A stretch of 64,000 bases of DNA from Dyella sp. OK004 (GTDB lineage: Bacteria; Pseudomonadota; Gammaproteobacteria; Xanthomonadales; Rhodanobacteraceae), in the NCBI RefSeq assembly GCF_900114495.1, contig NZ_FOZI01000002.1, positions 992,001 to 1,056,000 on the forward strand. The letters run 5' to 3'. Made by a program: the position numbers and the translations under genes. The notes below the pieces were generated by a model. It was not told where the DNA came from and did not search any database. It saw only the letters and a list, made by a program, of their open reading frames with translations. The first letter of the stretch is position 1; every line of letters begins with the position of its first letter. Shown here one piece after another: positions 29,071-37,206 of this stretch.

Positions 29071-29688
29071 ATGTCCAAACCACGCACCAGCCACCTCATC
29101 GCACTCGCCCTGAGCGCCCTGCTGGCCTGCGCAACCGCCCACGCCGCATCAAGCACCTACCGTTACGACACCACCCACAGCCAGATCCTTTTCAGCATCG
29201 ACCACAACGGCTACTCGCGGCCATTTGGACGGCTGCACATCGCACGCGGCTGGCTGCGTTTCGATCCCGACGACTGGAGCCGCTCGGCCACCGAACTGGA
29301 CATCGACCTGGACAGCCTCGACATGGGCGACAAGGAATGGAATGCGGCCGTGCTCAAGCCTTCGTTCCTCGATAGCGGCAAGGCGCGCTACGCGCATTTC
29401 GTCAGCACCTCGGTGGAACGCAAGGACGATACGCACGGCGTGCTGCATGGGCAGCTCAGCCTGCGCGGCATCACCCGTCCGGTCGAGCTGCCGTTCACCG
29501 TGAACCGGGTCGCCAAGACCATCTACGGACTGCATACGGTCGCCGGCTTCTCCGCCACCGCCATGCTGGACCGCACCGACTTCGGCATCACCGCCAACCC
29601 GGGAGCCATTGGCCGCTCGGTCATGGTGTGGCTGGAATTGGAAGCTATCCTCGACGACACCGCTCAGACCAACAAGGAGTCTTCATGA
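29071..29688 (+). CDS. YceI family periplasmic protein, first copy
   Basis: A 205-residue protein with a signal peptide (cleavage after AHA, residue 25) and a lipocalin-like YceI domain. YceI signatures are visible: YRYDTTHSQILFSIDHNGYSR at the start of the barrel and GVLHGQLSLRGITRPVELPF in the middle. Family members bind long isoprenoid or fatty amphiphiles in the periplasm and are often encoded next to cytochrome b561 proteins. Its stop overlaps the b561 start by ATGA at 29685-29688, so the two are translationally coupled. Its sequence differs clearly from the second YceI at 30263, so the pair is not a recent duplication. Confidence 0.92.
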   Translation: MSKPRTSHLIALALSALLACATAHAASSTYRYDTTHSQILFSIDHNGYSRPFGRLHIARGWLRFDPDDWSRSATELDIDLDSLDMGDKEWNAAVLKPSFLDSGKARYAHFVSTSVERKDDTHGVLHGQLSLRGITRPVELPFTVNRVAKTIYGLHTVAGFSATAMLDRTDFGITANPGAIGRSVMVWLELEAILDDTAQTNKESS

Positions 29689-30266
29689 GCCTGCGCAGCA
29701 ACGACCGCCAGTGGGGTTCGGTCGCCAAATTCTTTCACTGGACCATGGCACTGCTCATCCTGGGCAACGGTATCTTCGGGCTGCTGATGGATCTGGCCAG
29801 CAATCCGATGCAGAAGATCAACTGGCTGGCCTTGCACAAGTCGATCGGACTCACCGTGCTGGCGCTGTTCTTGCTGCGTCTGTTGTGGCGCTTTGGCGAC
29901 AAGCGTCCGCGCGAAGAACCCGCGCCGCGCTGGCAGCAAGTGGCCGCCCACGTCACGCATGCCGCGCTGTATCTGTTGATCGTGGCCTTGCCGCTCAGCG
30001 GCTGGTGGTTCAATTCGGTCGCCGGCAAGCCGCTGCAGTTCTTCAAGCAGCTCAACCTGCCCGCGATCGCCGGCGCCAATCCCGACATCAGCGACCTGGC
30101 CCACGAAGTGCACGAATACCTGTTCTGGTTTCTGCTGCTGGTGCTGGCAGCGCATATCGGTGGCGCGCTGAAACATCACCTCGTTGATCGCGACAATACC
30201 CTGCTCCGCATGCTCCCCTTCCGCCGCCTGCGCGACGGCATCCGCTCCCAAGGAGATCGCTCATGA
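29685..30266 (+). CDS. Cytochrome b561
   Basis: A 193-residue di-haem membrane protein with four helices. Candidate haem-ligand histidines are visible in KFFHWTMALL (H18), WLALHKSIGL, HVTHAALYL and the last helix FLLLVLAAHIGGALKHH. Bacterial b561 proteins move electrons across the inner membrane, for example from quinol to periplasmic acceptors such as superoxide or YceI-bound quinones. The start is set by AAGGAG upstream and the ATGA overlap with the first YceI gene; its stop overlaps the second YceI start in the same way. The three genes form one tightly coupled unit. Confidence 0.92.
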   Translation: MSLRSNDRQWGSVAKFFHWTMALLILGNGIFGLLMDLASNPMQKINWLALHKSIGLTVLALFLLRLLWRFGDKRPREEPAPRWQQVAAHVTHAALYLLIVALPLSGWWFNSVAGKPLQFFKQLNLPAIAGANPDISDLAHEVHEYLFWFLLLVLAAHIGGALKHHLVDRDNTLLRMLPFRRLRDGIRSQGDRS

Positions 30267-30817
30267 AAACCCTCACCCGTTTGGCTCCCCTGCTGCTCGC
30301 ACTGGCTCTGCCCGGTCTGGCAAGCGCCGCCGACTACACCGTGCAGACGGGCAGCAAGCTCGGTTTCTCCGGTACGTTCCAGGGCGCCGGCTTCGACGGC
30401 AGCTTTGGCAAGTGGACCGCGGTGATCAGCTACGACGCGGCCAAGCTGGCCAGTTCGAAGTTCGATGTAGAAGTGGATCTCGCCAGCGTGAAAACCGGTG
30501 ACAAGGACCGCGACGGCGCGCTGCCGGGTTCGGATTTCTTCAACGTCGCCAAGTTTCCCAAAGCACATTTCGTCACCACCGGCTTCCGCCAGAATGGCGC
30601 GCAGGTGATTGCCGACGGCAACCTCACCCTGCGCGGCGTGACCAAGCCGGTGAGCCTCAACGTCACCTTCAAGCCGCAGGGCACGGGTGCCACGCTGGAT
30701 GTGGCCGGCACGGTCAAGCGTCTCGACTTTGGCGTGGGCGGCGGTGACTACGCCGACACCTCGGTGATCGGTGGCGACGTGAAGGTAACGGCGCACGTCG
30801 TGCTCGCAGCGAAGTAA
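30263..30817 (+). CDS. YceI family periplasmic protein, second copy
   Basis: A 184-residue YceI lipocalin with a signal peptide cleaved after ASA (residue 22). It shows the canonical pattern: YTVQTGSKLGFSGTFQG, then KTGDKDRDGALPGSDFFNVAKFPKAHF, and NLTLRGVTKPVSLNVTF. It is closer to the standard E. coli-type YceI than the first copy. The ATG overlaps the b561 stop by four bases. Two different carriers flanking one b561 suggests that the cytochrome services two ligands or two oxidation states of one ligand; that is inference. Confidence 0.93.
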   Translation: MKTLTRLAPLLLALALPGLASAADYTVQTGSKLGFSGTFQGAGFDGSFGKWTAVISYDAAKLASSKFDVEVDLASVKTGDKDRDGALPGSDFFNVAKFPKAHFVTTGFRQNGAQVIADGNLTLRGVTKPVSLNVTFKPQGTGATLDVAGTVKRLDFGVGGGDYADTSVIGGDVKVTAHVVLAAK

Positions 30818-30837
30818 ACGAGTCGGAATAAACCCGC

Positions 30838-32178
30838 ATGAGTGAAGGCACGCTGTGGCAGCGTCTGCGCGGCTGGCTGACGCCGGAGCAGACAAGCACT
30901 GCCGCGGCGGCGCCGGACGGAACGCGCATGGCGGACAGCCTGCGCCATCTGCTCGACGACCCGGGCATTCCGGCAAGCATTCGCAGCGAACTCGCCGAAG
31001 ATTTCGGCCGTGTGGAGACCATGCTCGACCGTCTGCAGCGCGGCGAGCTGCATGTGGCGGTGTTCGGTCGTGTGTCCGCTGGCAAGTCCGCGCTGGGCAA
31101 CGCACTGCTGGGACGCGAAGCGTTTACCGTGGGCGTTCTGCACGGCACCACCACGCAAGCCGAGCAGGCCACGCTGGATGAAGCTATCCAGGATGGGCTG
31201 GTGCTGATCGATACGCCCGGCATCAACGAACTGGATGGCGACGCACGCGAACGGCTCGCATTCGAAGTAGCGGAAGTCAGCGACCTGGTGGTGTTCGTCG
31301 CGGATGGCGACCTTACGCGCGACGAACTGGATGCGCTGAAGCTGCTCGCCGCTACGCAGCGCCCGGTGCTGCTGGCACTGAACAAGTCGGATCGCTACAG
31401 CCCCGACGAACGCGCTTCATTGATCGCGCATCTGCGCGAACGCACACACGGCCTGGTACGCGCCGAGGATGTGGTGGCGGTCGCCGCGCGCCCTTCGCCG
31501 CAGCGCGTGATTGAGGTCGGCGCCGACGGCCGCGACCATGCACGCGAAACATCAGCACCGCCTGAAGTGGCCGCACTGCGTGAGCGACTGATCGGCATTG
31601 CACAACGCGAAGGCAAGACCATCGCCGCGCTCAATGCCGGCCTTTATGCCAGCCGGCTGACCGATCAGGTCAGCACGCGTATTGCCGAAAGCCGGCGCCA
31701 GCTCGCCACCAAGGTGATCCGGCAGTACTGCCTCGCCAAAGGCGTGGCGGTAGCGCTCAATCCGATTCCCGTGGCTGATCTGCTGGCGGCGGCCGGCCTC
31801 GATGCGGCGATGGTGTTGCAGTTGTCGCGCGTGTATGGACTGCCACTGACGCGCGCGGAATCCGGGCGCCTGGTGGCGGTGATTTCCGCGCAACTGATCG
31901 CGTTGATGAGTGCGATCTGGGGCGTGCATCTGGTGGCGTCCACGCTCAAGGGTGTCAGCGCTGGTCTTTCGGTCGTCATCACCGCGGCGGCACAAGGTGC
32001 GCTGGCGTGGTACGCCACCGTGCTGATCGGCCGCGCGGCGGAGCGTTACCTGGTGGCTGGCAAATCCTGGGGCGAGCTGGGTGCCAAGCGTGCGGTGGCG
32101 GAGATTGTCGCCAGCCTGGATCGCGATTCGATCCTGCGTGAAGCGCGCGAGGAAATCCTCAAGCGGCTGAAGCGCTGA
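30838..32178 (+). CDS. GTPase with DUF697-like C-terminus, soluble N-terminus
   Basis: A 446-residue Era/dynamin-like GTPase. The P-loop is G77-RVSAGKS with K83, G3 is DTPG (IDTPGINELDG), and G4 is NKSD (LALNKSDRYS). The C-terminal half carries hydrophobic helices (about 305-330, 355-400) fitting a DUF697 domain. It resembles the 27073-28563 GTPase in layout but lacks the two N-terminal membrane helices and is shorter. It starts only 20 nt after the second YceI gene and is probably in the same transcript. The role is unknown; the pairing with an electron-transfer/lipocalin unit is notable. Confidence 0.82.
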   Translation: MSEGTLWQRLRGWLTPEQTSTAAAAPDGTRMADSLRHLLDDPGIPASIRSELAEDFGRVETMLDRLQRGELHVAVFGRVSAGKSALGNALLGREAFTVGVLHGTTTQAEQATLDEAIQDGLVLIDTPGINELDGDARERLAFEVAEVSDLVVFVADGDLTRDELDALKLLAATQRPVLLALNKSDRYSPDERASLIAHLRERTHGLVRAEDVVAVAARPSPQRVIEVGADGRDHARETSAPPEVAALRERLIGIAQREGKTIAALNAGLYASRLTDQVSTRIAESRRQLATKVIRQYCLAKGVAVALNPIPVADLLAAAGLDAAMVLQLSRVYGLPLTRAESGRLVAVISAQLIALMSAIWGVHLVASTLKGVSAGLSVVITAAAQGALAWYATVLIGRAAERYLVAGKSWGELGAKRAVAEIVASLDRDSILREAREEILKRLKR

Positions 32179-32190
32179 AGCCGCTCTTTT

Positions 32191-32258
32191 GTAGGAGCGC
32201 ACCCTGTGCGCGACCGGGATAACGCTTCGTAGGTGTCGCGCACAGGGTGCGCTCCTAC
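32191..32258. repeat. Inverted pair of REP elements
   Basis: Perfect inverted copies of GTAGGAGCGCACCCTGTGCGCGA lie at 32191-32213 and 32236-32258, separated by 22 bp. The inner edge of the right copy supplies the TAG stop codon (32255-32257) of the minus-strand glutaredoxin-like gene. Confidence 0.9.
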
Positions 32259-32491
32259 AGGTCTGCAGTCAGAAACTGACGCAGCGCCGACGCATCGAAC
32301 GGCCAATCCAGCTCCCGTCCATCGCGCACATCGCGCAACACGGGCACCCGCGTGCCGTAGCGTTCTTCCAGCCCCGCGTCGTCATCCACCCAAACGCTAT
32401 CGAAATCCGGCGCACGCGCCTCGGCCATCACGGCAAGCGCCTGATCGCACAGGTGGCAGTAGTCGCGCTGGTAGAGGATCAGGTCGGCCAT
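32255..32491 (-). CDS. Glutaredoxin-like protein (DUF836 type)
   Basis: A 78-residue thioredoxin-fold protein. The redox motif C-H-L-C is in YQRDYCHLCDQAL (C12 and C15), and the cis-proline region is TRVPVLRD (P50). It matches small glutaredoxin-family proteins found in many gammaproteobacteria, likely acting in cytosolic thiol-disulfide exchange. The stop codon TAG falls inside the REP repeat, so the present C-terminus (FLTADL) may have been set by insertion of that repeat. It is divergent from sdaA, with an 81-bp gap. Confidence 0.88.
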   Translation of the reverse strand: MADLILYQRDYCHLCDQALAVMAEARAPDFDSVWVDDDAGLEERYGTRVPVLRDVRDGRELDWPFDASALRQFLTADL

Positions 32492-32572
32492 AACAAACGG
32501 AAGCGTACGGACTGCGGGGCGCCAGAGGGACGCGTAGAATAGCGGGCTCCCTCCCTAGCCCGCAGCATCGCC

Positions 32573-33955
32573 ATGGCCGTCAGCGTATTCGACCTGTTCA
32601 AGATCGGTATTGGTCCCTCCTCTTCGCATACGGTGGGCCCGATGCGCGCTGCCGCGCGTTTCGCCGAGCGCTGGCTGGAAGAGAAAGGCGTGCTTGACCG
32701 CGTGGCGCGCCTGCGCGCCGAACTGTACGGCTCGCTGGCGATGACCGGTCGCGGCCACGGTACCGACAAGGCGGTGCTGCTCGGCTTCGAAGGCGAGCAT
32801 CCCGATACGGTCGACCCCGACCGCATTCCGGAAGTGCTGGAGCGCATCCGCGGTACGCATCGCCTGCGCGTGCTGGGCAAGCATGACATCGAGTTCGACG
32901 AGAAACGCGACCTGGTGTTCAACAAGCGCCAGAAGCTGCCGTTCCACACCAACGGCATGCGCTTCACCGCCTACGACGCCGACGGCAATGAGCTGGGCAC
33001 GCGCGACTACTACTCGGTGGGCGGCGGCTTTGTAGTGAACCAGGACGAGGCGGCGGAAGACCGCATCGTGGCCGACACCACCGCGCAGCCCTATGCGTTC
33101 TCCACCGGCGACGAAATGCTCGCGCTCTGCGCGCAGCACAAGCTCACCATCGCGCAGCTGATGATGGAGAACGAGAAAGTCTGGCGCAGCGAGGCGGAAA
33201 CCCGCGCCGGCCTGCTGACCATCTGGAAGGCCATGCAAGATTGCGTCAATCGCGGCCTGCGTTCGCCCGGCGTGCTGCCGGGCGGCCTCAAGGTGACGCG
33301 TCGCGCGCCGGCGATGGCCGCCGAGCTGCGCGATCAACCCGAGGCGGCGTTGAAGGATCCGCTCACCATCCTCGACTGGGTGAATCTCTACGCGCTGGCG
33401 GTGAATGAAGAAAACGCCGCGGGCGGCCGTGTGGTCACCGCACCGACCAATGGCGCGGCAGGCATCGTGCCGGCGGTGCTGCACTACTACCACCGCTTCT
33501 GCCCCAAATCGAACGACGACGGCGTGATCGAATTCCTGCTCACCGCCGCCGCCATCGGCATCCTCTACAAGGAGAACGCCTCGATCTCCGGTGCCGAAGT
33601 GGGCTGCCAGGGCGAAGTAGGCGTGGCCTGTTCGATGGCTGCCGGCGGCCTCACCGCCGCGCTCGGCGGCAATGTGCTGCAGGTGGAGAATGCCGCCGAG
33701 ATCGGCATGGAACACAACCTGGGCCTCACCTGCGACCCGATCGGTGGCCTGGTGCAGATTCCCTGTATCGAGCGCAACGCGATGGGTTCGGTGAAGGCGA
33801 TCAATGCCAGCCGCATGGCGTTGAAGAGCGATGGCAAGCATCGCGTGTCGCTGGACAAGGTGATCGCCACCATGCGCGACACTGGGCGCGACATGAAGGA
33901 CAAGTACAAGGAAACCTCGCGCGGCGGCCTGGCGGTCAATGTGATCGAGTGCTGA
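32573..33955 (+). CDS. sdaA: L-serine dehydratase, single-chain iron-sulfur type
   Basis: A 460-residue enzyme that deaminates L-serine to pyruvate and ammonia with an oxygen-labile [4Fe-4S] cluster. The N-terminal beta domain begins [20 protein letters not shown]. The C-terminal alpha domain carries conserved cysteines in [14 protein letters not shown] and in [18 protein letters not shown], which bind the cluster. Length matches SdaA/SdaB of E. coli. It is monocistronic; a weak hairpin at 33984-34029 may end its transcript. Confidence 0.96.
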   Translation: MAVSVFDLFKIGIGPSSSHTVGPMRAAARFAERWLEEKGVLDRVARLRAELYGSLAMTGRGHGTDKAVLLGFEGEHPDTVDPDRIPEVLERIRGTHRLRVLGKHDIEFDEKRDLVFNKRQKLPFHTNGMRFTAYDADGNELGTRDYYSVGGGFVVNQDEAAEDRIVADTTAQPYAFSTGDEMLALCAQHKLTIAQLMMENEKVWRSEAETRAGLLTIWKAMQDCVNRGLRSPGVLPGGLKVTRRAPAMAAELRDQPEAALKDPLTILDWVNLYALAVNEENAAGGRVVTAPTNGAAGIVPAVLHYYHRFCPKSNDDGVIEFLLTAAAIGILYKENASISGAEVGCQGEVGVACSMAAGGLTAALGGNVLQVENAAEIGMEHNLGLTCDPIGGLVQIPCIERNAMGSVKAINASRMALKSDGKHRVSLDKVIATMRDTGRDMKDKYKETSRGGLAVNVIEC

Positions 33956-33983
33956 GGGAAACACTCCCTCGCCCGCCCTCCAT

Positions 33984-34036
33984 CCGCCGCAACGTCACCC
34001 GGGTCGCGCGAACCCGCTAATTGCGGCGGCGCATTT
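33984..34036 (+). terminator. Possible weak terminator after sdaA
   Basis: A 9-bp stem CCGCCGCAA / TTGCGGCGG (33984-33992 and 34021-34029) with a long 28-nt loop is followed by GCATTTTC. The T run is short, so this is tentative. Confidence 0.35.
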
Positions 34037-34187
34037 TCTCGCGCCGACCACGCGCGCAGCGCGCTGCATGGGCGATGCGCAGCGCTGATGCGGGCGCAAG
34101 AAACTGAGCCTAGGGAAAGTCCGTATTGCCGTGTGATGACAGCGGTTCTAAATGCCGAGCCATTCCCCACGGCATGGAAGTTCCGCC

Positions 34188-36953
34188 ATGACATACGTCG
34201 CCCCCAGCGCATCCGCCACCTACACGCAGCCCCAACTCCCGCCACCGCAGACCTACACCTCCACCGGCAAGGAGACGGTCACGCAGGTCGCCCAGCAGCA
34301 TGGCGTCACGCCGGAGGAACTGGCGCGGACCAATGGCATCAGCGTAGACAGCGCGCTATCGCTCGGCCAAGTGCTGACCCTGCCGCCCCACGCGACAGCG
34401 CTGACGACTGCGCAGGCTGCACCCGCACCACAAACGCCGGCGCAGAAAACCGACGCAGCCATCGCCGCCTATCAGGCTGCCGTGAAGGAACACGACGACG
34501 TCATGCGCAACGCGCCGCACAACGGCGGCATTCGCCAGGACCTGGACACCAGCGAGCTAGACAAAGTCGACGCCGCGAAGAAAGCCATGGACCAGGCGAT
34601 CGGCGAGGAGATCGCCGGCCAGGTCGCCTTGCGCAACCAGGGCGTACCGATGGAGTTCCGCACACCGACCGATCAGCTGATCGCCAGCGCCGGCAACACG
34701 ATCCTGGCGCGCCACGCAGGCGATCCGGCGCTCACTTCTACCCTCAATAGCTCCATCCACTCCTACACGGTGCAGAGCGATGCCAATGCGCTGATCCCGG
34801 AGTACTCCGGCGACTGGAGCCCGACCGACAAGCTCAAGGGCATCATCCTGGACGGTCAGCCACCGGAGGTGGTCGACGCCGTGCTCGCTGACCCACGCGT
34901 GCAGGGTTGGATCAAAGATGCCGCCAGCCAGGTCGACCAGCCCTACAACGGCGTCAGCAACTATGCTGACGCCGAGACCCATGCTACCGATGCTGCCCAG
35001 CGCCTGCTCAATACCGTGCAGGGCCTGCCCCCGCCGCTGGCCGCGGCGGTGGTTAACCAAAGCATGCCCACGATCCAGAAGATCGCGCAGTGCGAGATGG
35101 TCAGCGGCGGCGAGGGCGCCTACGGCACCATGCAGCGCGTGGTCAGCGCACTGGGTGAAGGGCCTCAGGCGCAGGACCTTGCCAACCAGATCGCCGGCGC
35201 TTACGTGCACCAGGCCGAGCGCTGGGCAGGCTTCACGACTGACGCCACCAAGTTCGCCGTATCCGACGGCGCCAGCCCCACGCTCGCCATGGCGCTGGCA
35301 AATGCCCTGCGCCAGGACGGCAAGAGCGACCAGGCCGACGGCATCGTGAATCTTGCTACCCAGGGACTGCAGCAGTACCTCGCCAACGGCAAGGACAGTC
35401 CGCTCAAGGCCTACGAGGACGCGCACGGCGCGGCGGAAGAGAAGGACAAGCGCCTGTCGCAGCTACTCGCCAACGCCGGACCGCTCGACGATGACCAGAA
35501 GAAGAAATTCGTCGAGGCCTACACCAAGGATCCGGACAACGCGAAGGTGTACCAGGCCGACGCCGATGCCGCGAAGAACCTCGCGTCCTACATGGATGCC
35601 CACAAAAACGACCTGCTGTCAGCGGCCGGGAACAGTCCGGATGCTGCCAAGCAGCTGTACCAGTGCATGAAGGACCTGACGCAGTCCGGCCAGGGCAAGA
35701 CCGCCTTGGAATTCGCCGATGCCATCAAGGCAGACAGCCCGGCATCCCAGGCCTTCAGCGCGTTCTCCGACTACGAAAGTGACTTCCTGCCCAAGGCGAT
35801 CGCTTCGGCGCAGGGCCAGCTGCTGGTCGAGGAAAAAGGCGACAGCAAGACCGCGACCGACAAACTGCTCGAACTGGCCGAGCCGCTGTTCAAGGACAAG
35901 GAAGGCTGGGCGTCGATGAAGGAGAACTACCAGCGACTCGGCGAGAACGAGAACAAAGCGTTCGACCCGAAGCAGTTGGGCGAGGAGTTCGCCAAGCTCG
36001 GCCCGGCGGGCAAAGGACTGGCGATGGCCTCCGTCATGGTCAGCGCCTACAACGGCGGCCAGGCGGACAACATCACCGCCATGATCGGTGCCTACAGCAT
36101 GGCCGGCGGCAACGCGGCAGGCCTCGCCAGCGGCGCCGTGCAGTATCTGGCCGATGCCGGCAAGCTCGGGCGCTACACCGAATCGGCTCAGGCCTTCGCC
36201 CAGTTCAGCGCGCGCTTCGTCCCCGGCCTGGCAGTGATCGCCAGCACCGCCTCGTTCGCGACGGATTTCAACAAGCTCAAGAGCGATCCCGTCTACGCTG
36301 GCGCGGTGGTGGGCGACCTCTTCTCGGTGATGGGTAGCGTGCTGGAAACGACCGGCGCCGGCGAAGTGCCCGGCGCCTTCCTCAACGGCGTCGGCTTTTT
36401 CCTCTCCGCGCCGTTCCAGTTCGTCGGCGGGCTGATCGACGGCAACAAGGAAGCGAGCGAGCTGCACAAGGAGGTCGAGAAATATCTGGGCAAGGATGGC
36501 GTAGGCCTGGACGATCCGACCAGCAAGGCGCTGGCACAAAGCGATCCGGACCAGGTCAAGCAGTGGCTGGCCACCGGTATATCGCCGGACAAGCTGCAGG
36601 ATCTGGCGAAGCTCGATCCGAACCTGCTGCAGAGCGAGCATGGCTACGGCCCTAATATCGTCTCGTTGCCGGACCTGGAGAAGCGCACCGGGCTCAGCGG
36701 CGACGACATGTACAACATGCTCATGGCCGCCAATGGGAATGACACTTCGGGCGCCGGCGTATCAGAGGTGATGCATGTGCTTGGCCACCCCGGTTGGTTC
36801 CCGCAATCGGCTAATGCACATACCAGGACAGAACTGGCCGCGAGTTTCCTCGCCCAAGCACAAAGCCTGCAGAGCGACGCTGCGGGCGACCCGAACGTAG
36901 CCGCGCAAGCGGCCGCACTGAATCGCGCTGCTGATTGGCTGCAGCACAACTGA
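34188..36953 (+). CDS. Large orphan protein with N-terminal LysM-like domain
   Basis: I do not recognise this 921-residue protein as a whole. After a Pro/Thr-rich N-terminus, residues about 20-66 look like a LysM domain (ETVTQVAQQHGVTPEELARTNGI ... SLGQVLTLPP). The rest is helical, rich in Ala, Asp and Lys, with repeated helix-loop units of type DPDQVKQWLATG. A Gly/Ala-rich membrane-like stretch at about 640-760 (FVPGLAVIASTASF, GAVVGDLFSVMGSVL, FLSAPFQFVGGLIDG) stands out. No signal peptide is visible, unusual for a peptidoglycan-binding protein and reminiscent of secreted effectors or translocators. The ATG at 34188 follows GGAAG. It has its own gaps on both sides and no obvious partner. 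Confidence 0.75.
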   Translation: MTYVAPSASATYTQPQLPPPQTYTSTGKETVTQVAQQHGVTPEELARTNGISVDSALSLGQVLTLPPHATALTTAQAAPAPQTPAQKTDAAIAAYQAAVKEHDDVMRNAPHNGGIRQDLDTSELDKVDAAKKAMDQAIGEEIAGQVALRNQGVPMEFRTPTDQLIASAGNTILARHAGDPALTSTLNSSIHSYTVQSDANALIPEYSGDWSPTDKLKGIILDGQPPEVVDAVLADPRVQGWIKDAASQVDQPYNGVSNYADAETHATDAAQRLLNTVQGLPPPLAAAVVNQSMPTIQKIAQCEMVSGGEGAYGTMQRVVSALGEGPQAQDLANQIAGAYVHQAERWAGFTTDATKFAVSDGASPTLAMALANALRQDGKSDQADGIVNLATQGLQQYLANGKDSPLKAYEDAHGAAEEKDKRLSQLLANAGPLDDDQKKKFVEAYTKDPDNAKVYQADADAAKNLASYMDAHKNDLLSAAGNSPDAAKQLYQCMKDLTQSGQGKTALEFADAIKADSPASQAFSAFSDYESDFLPKAIASAQGQLLVEEKGDSKTATDKLLELAEPLFKDKEGWASMKENYQRLGENENKAFDPKQLGEEFAKLGPAGKGLAMASVMVSAYNGGQADNITAMIGAYSMAGGNAAGLASGAVQYLADAGKLGRYTESAQAFAQFSARFVPGLAVIASTASFATDFNKLKSDPVYAGAVVGDLFSVMGSVLETTGAGEVPGAFLNGVGFFLSAPFQFVGGLIDGNKEASELHKEVEKYLGKDGVGLDDPTSKALAQSDPDQVKQWLATGISPDKLQDLAKLDPNLLQSEHGYGPNIVSLPDLEKRTGLSGDDMYNMLMAANGNDTSGAGVSEVMHVLGHPGWFPQSANAHTRTELAASFLAQAQSLQSDAAGDPNVAAQAAALNRAADWLQHN

Positions 36954-37078
36954 CGACCATCGGCCGGGGCCATGCAGTGTGCGCCCCGGTCGGCGTCGTG
37001 CGAAGACTGTCCATACGCCGATGAATGGACGACAGAGGCATTTCCGCCATGGGGAATGGTGCGCCGCGACACTCACTT

Positions 37079-37142
37079 GGGGCCATCCCGGCGACGGTGG
37101 CCCTATGACTTCCGCAGGCTGACAGCCGCGCGAGGGGCTGTC
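37079..37142 (+). promoter_or_regulatory. Two short hairpins in the leader of the permease gene
   Basis: The 253-bp gap 36954-37206 contains a 6-bp stem GGGCCA/TGGCCC at 37079-37103 and a 7-bp stem GACAGCC/GGCTGTC at 37121-37142. Neither has a T run. They may be leader RNA structure or chance in GC-rich DNA; nothing else is seen in the gap. Confidence 0.3.
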
Positions 37143-37206
37143 ATGATCCCGCCTTTGTGCCGTTCCGATGGGCGGCCGTTCGAGATCCAATCCAGCGGGA
37201 GCCTGC

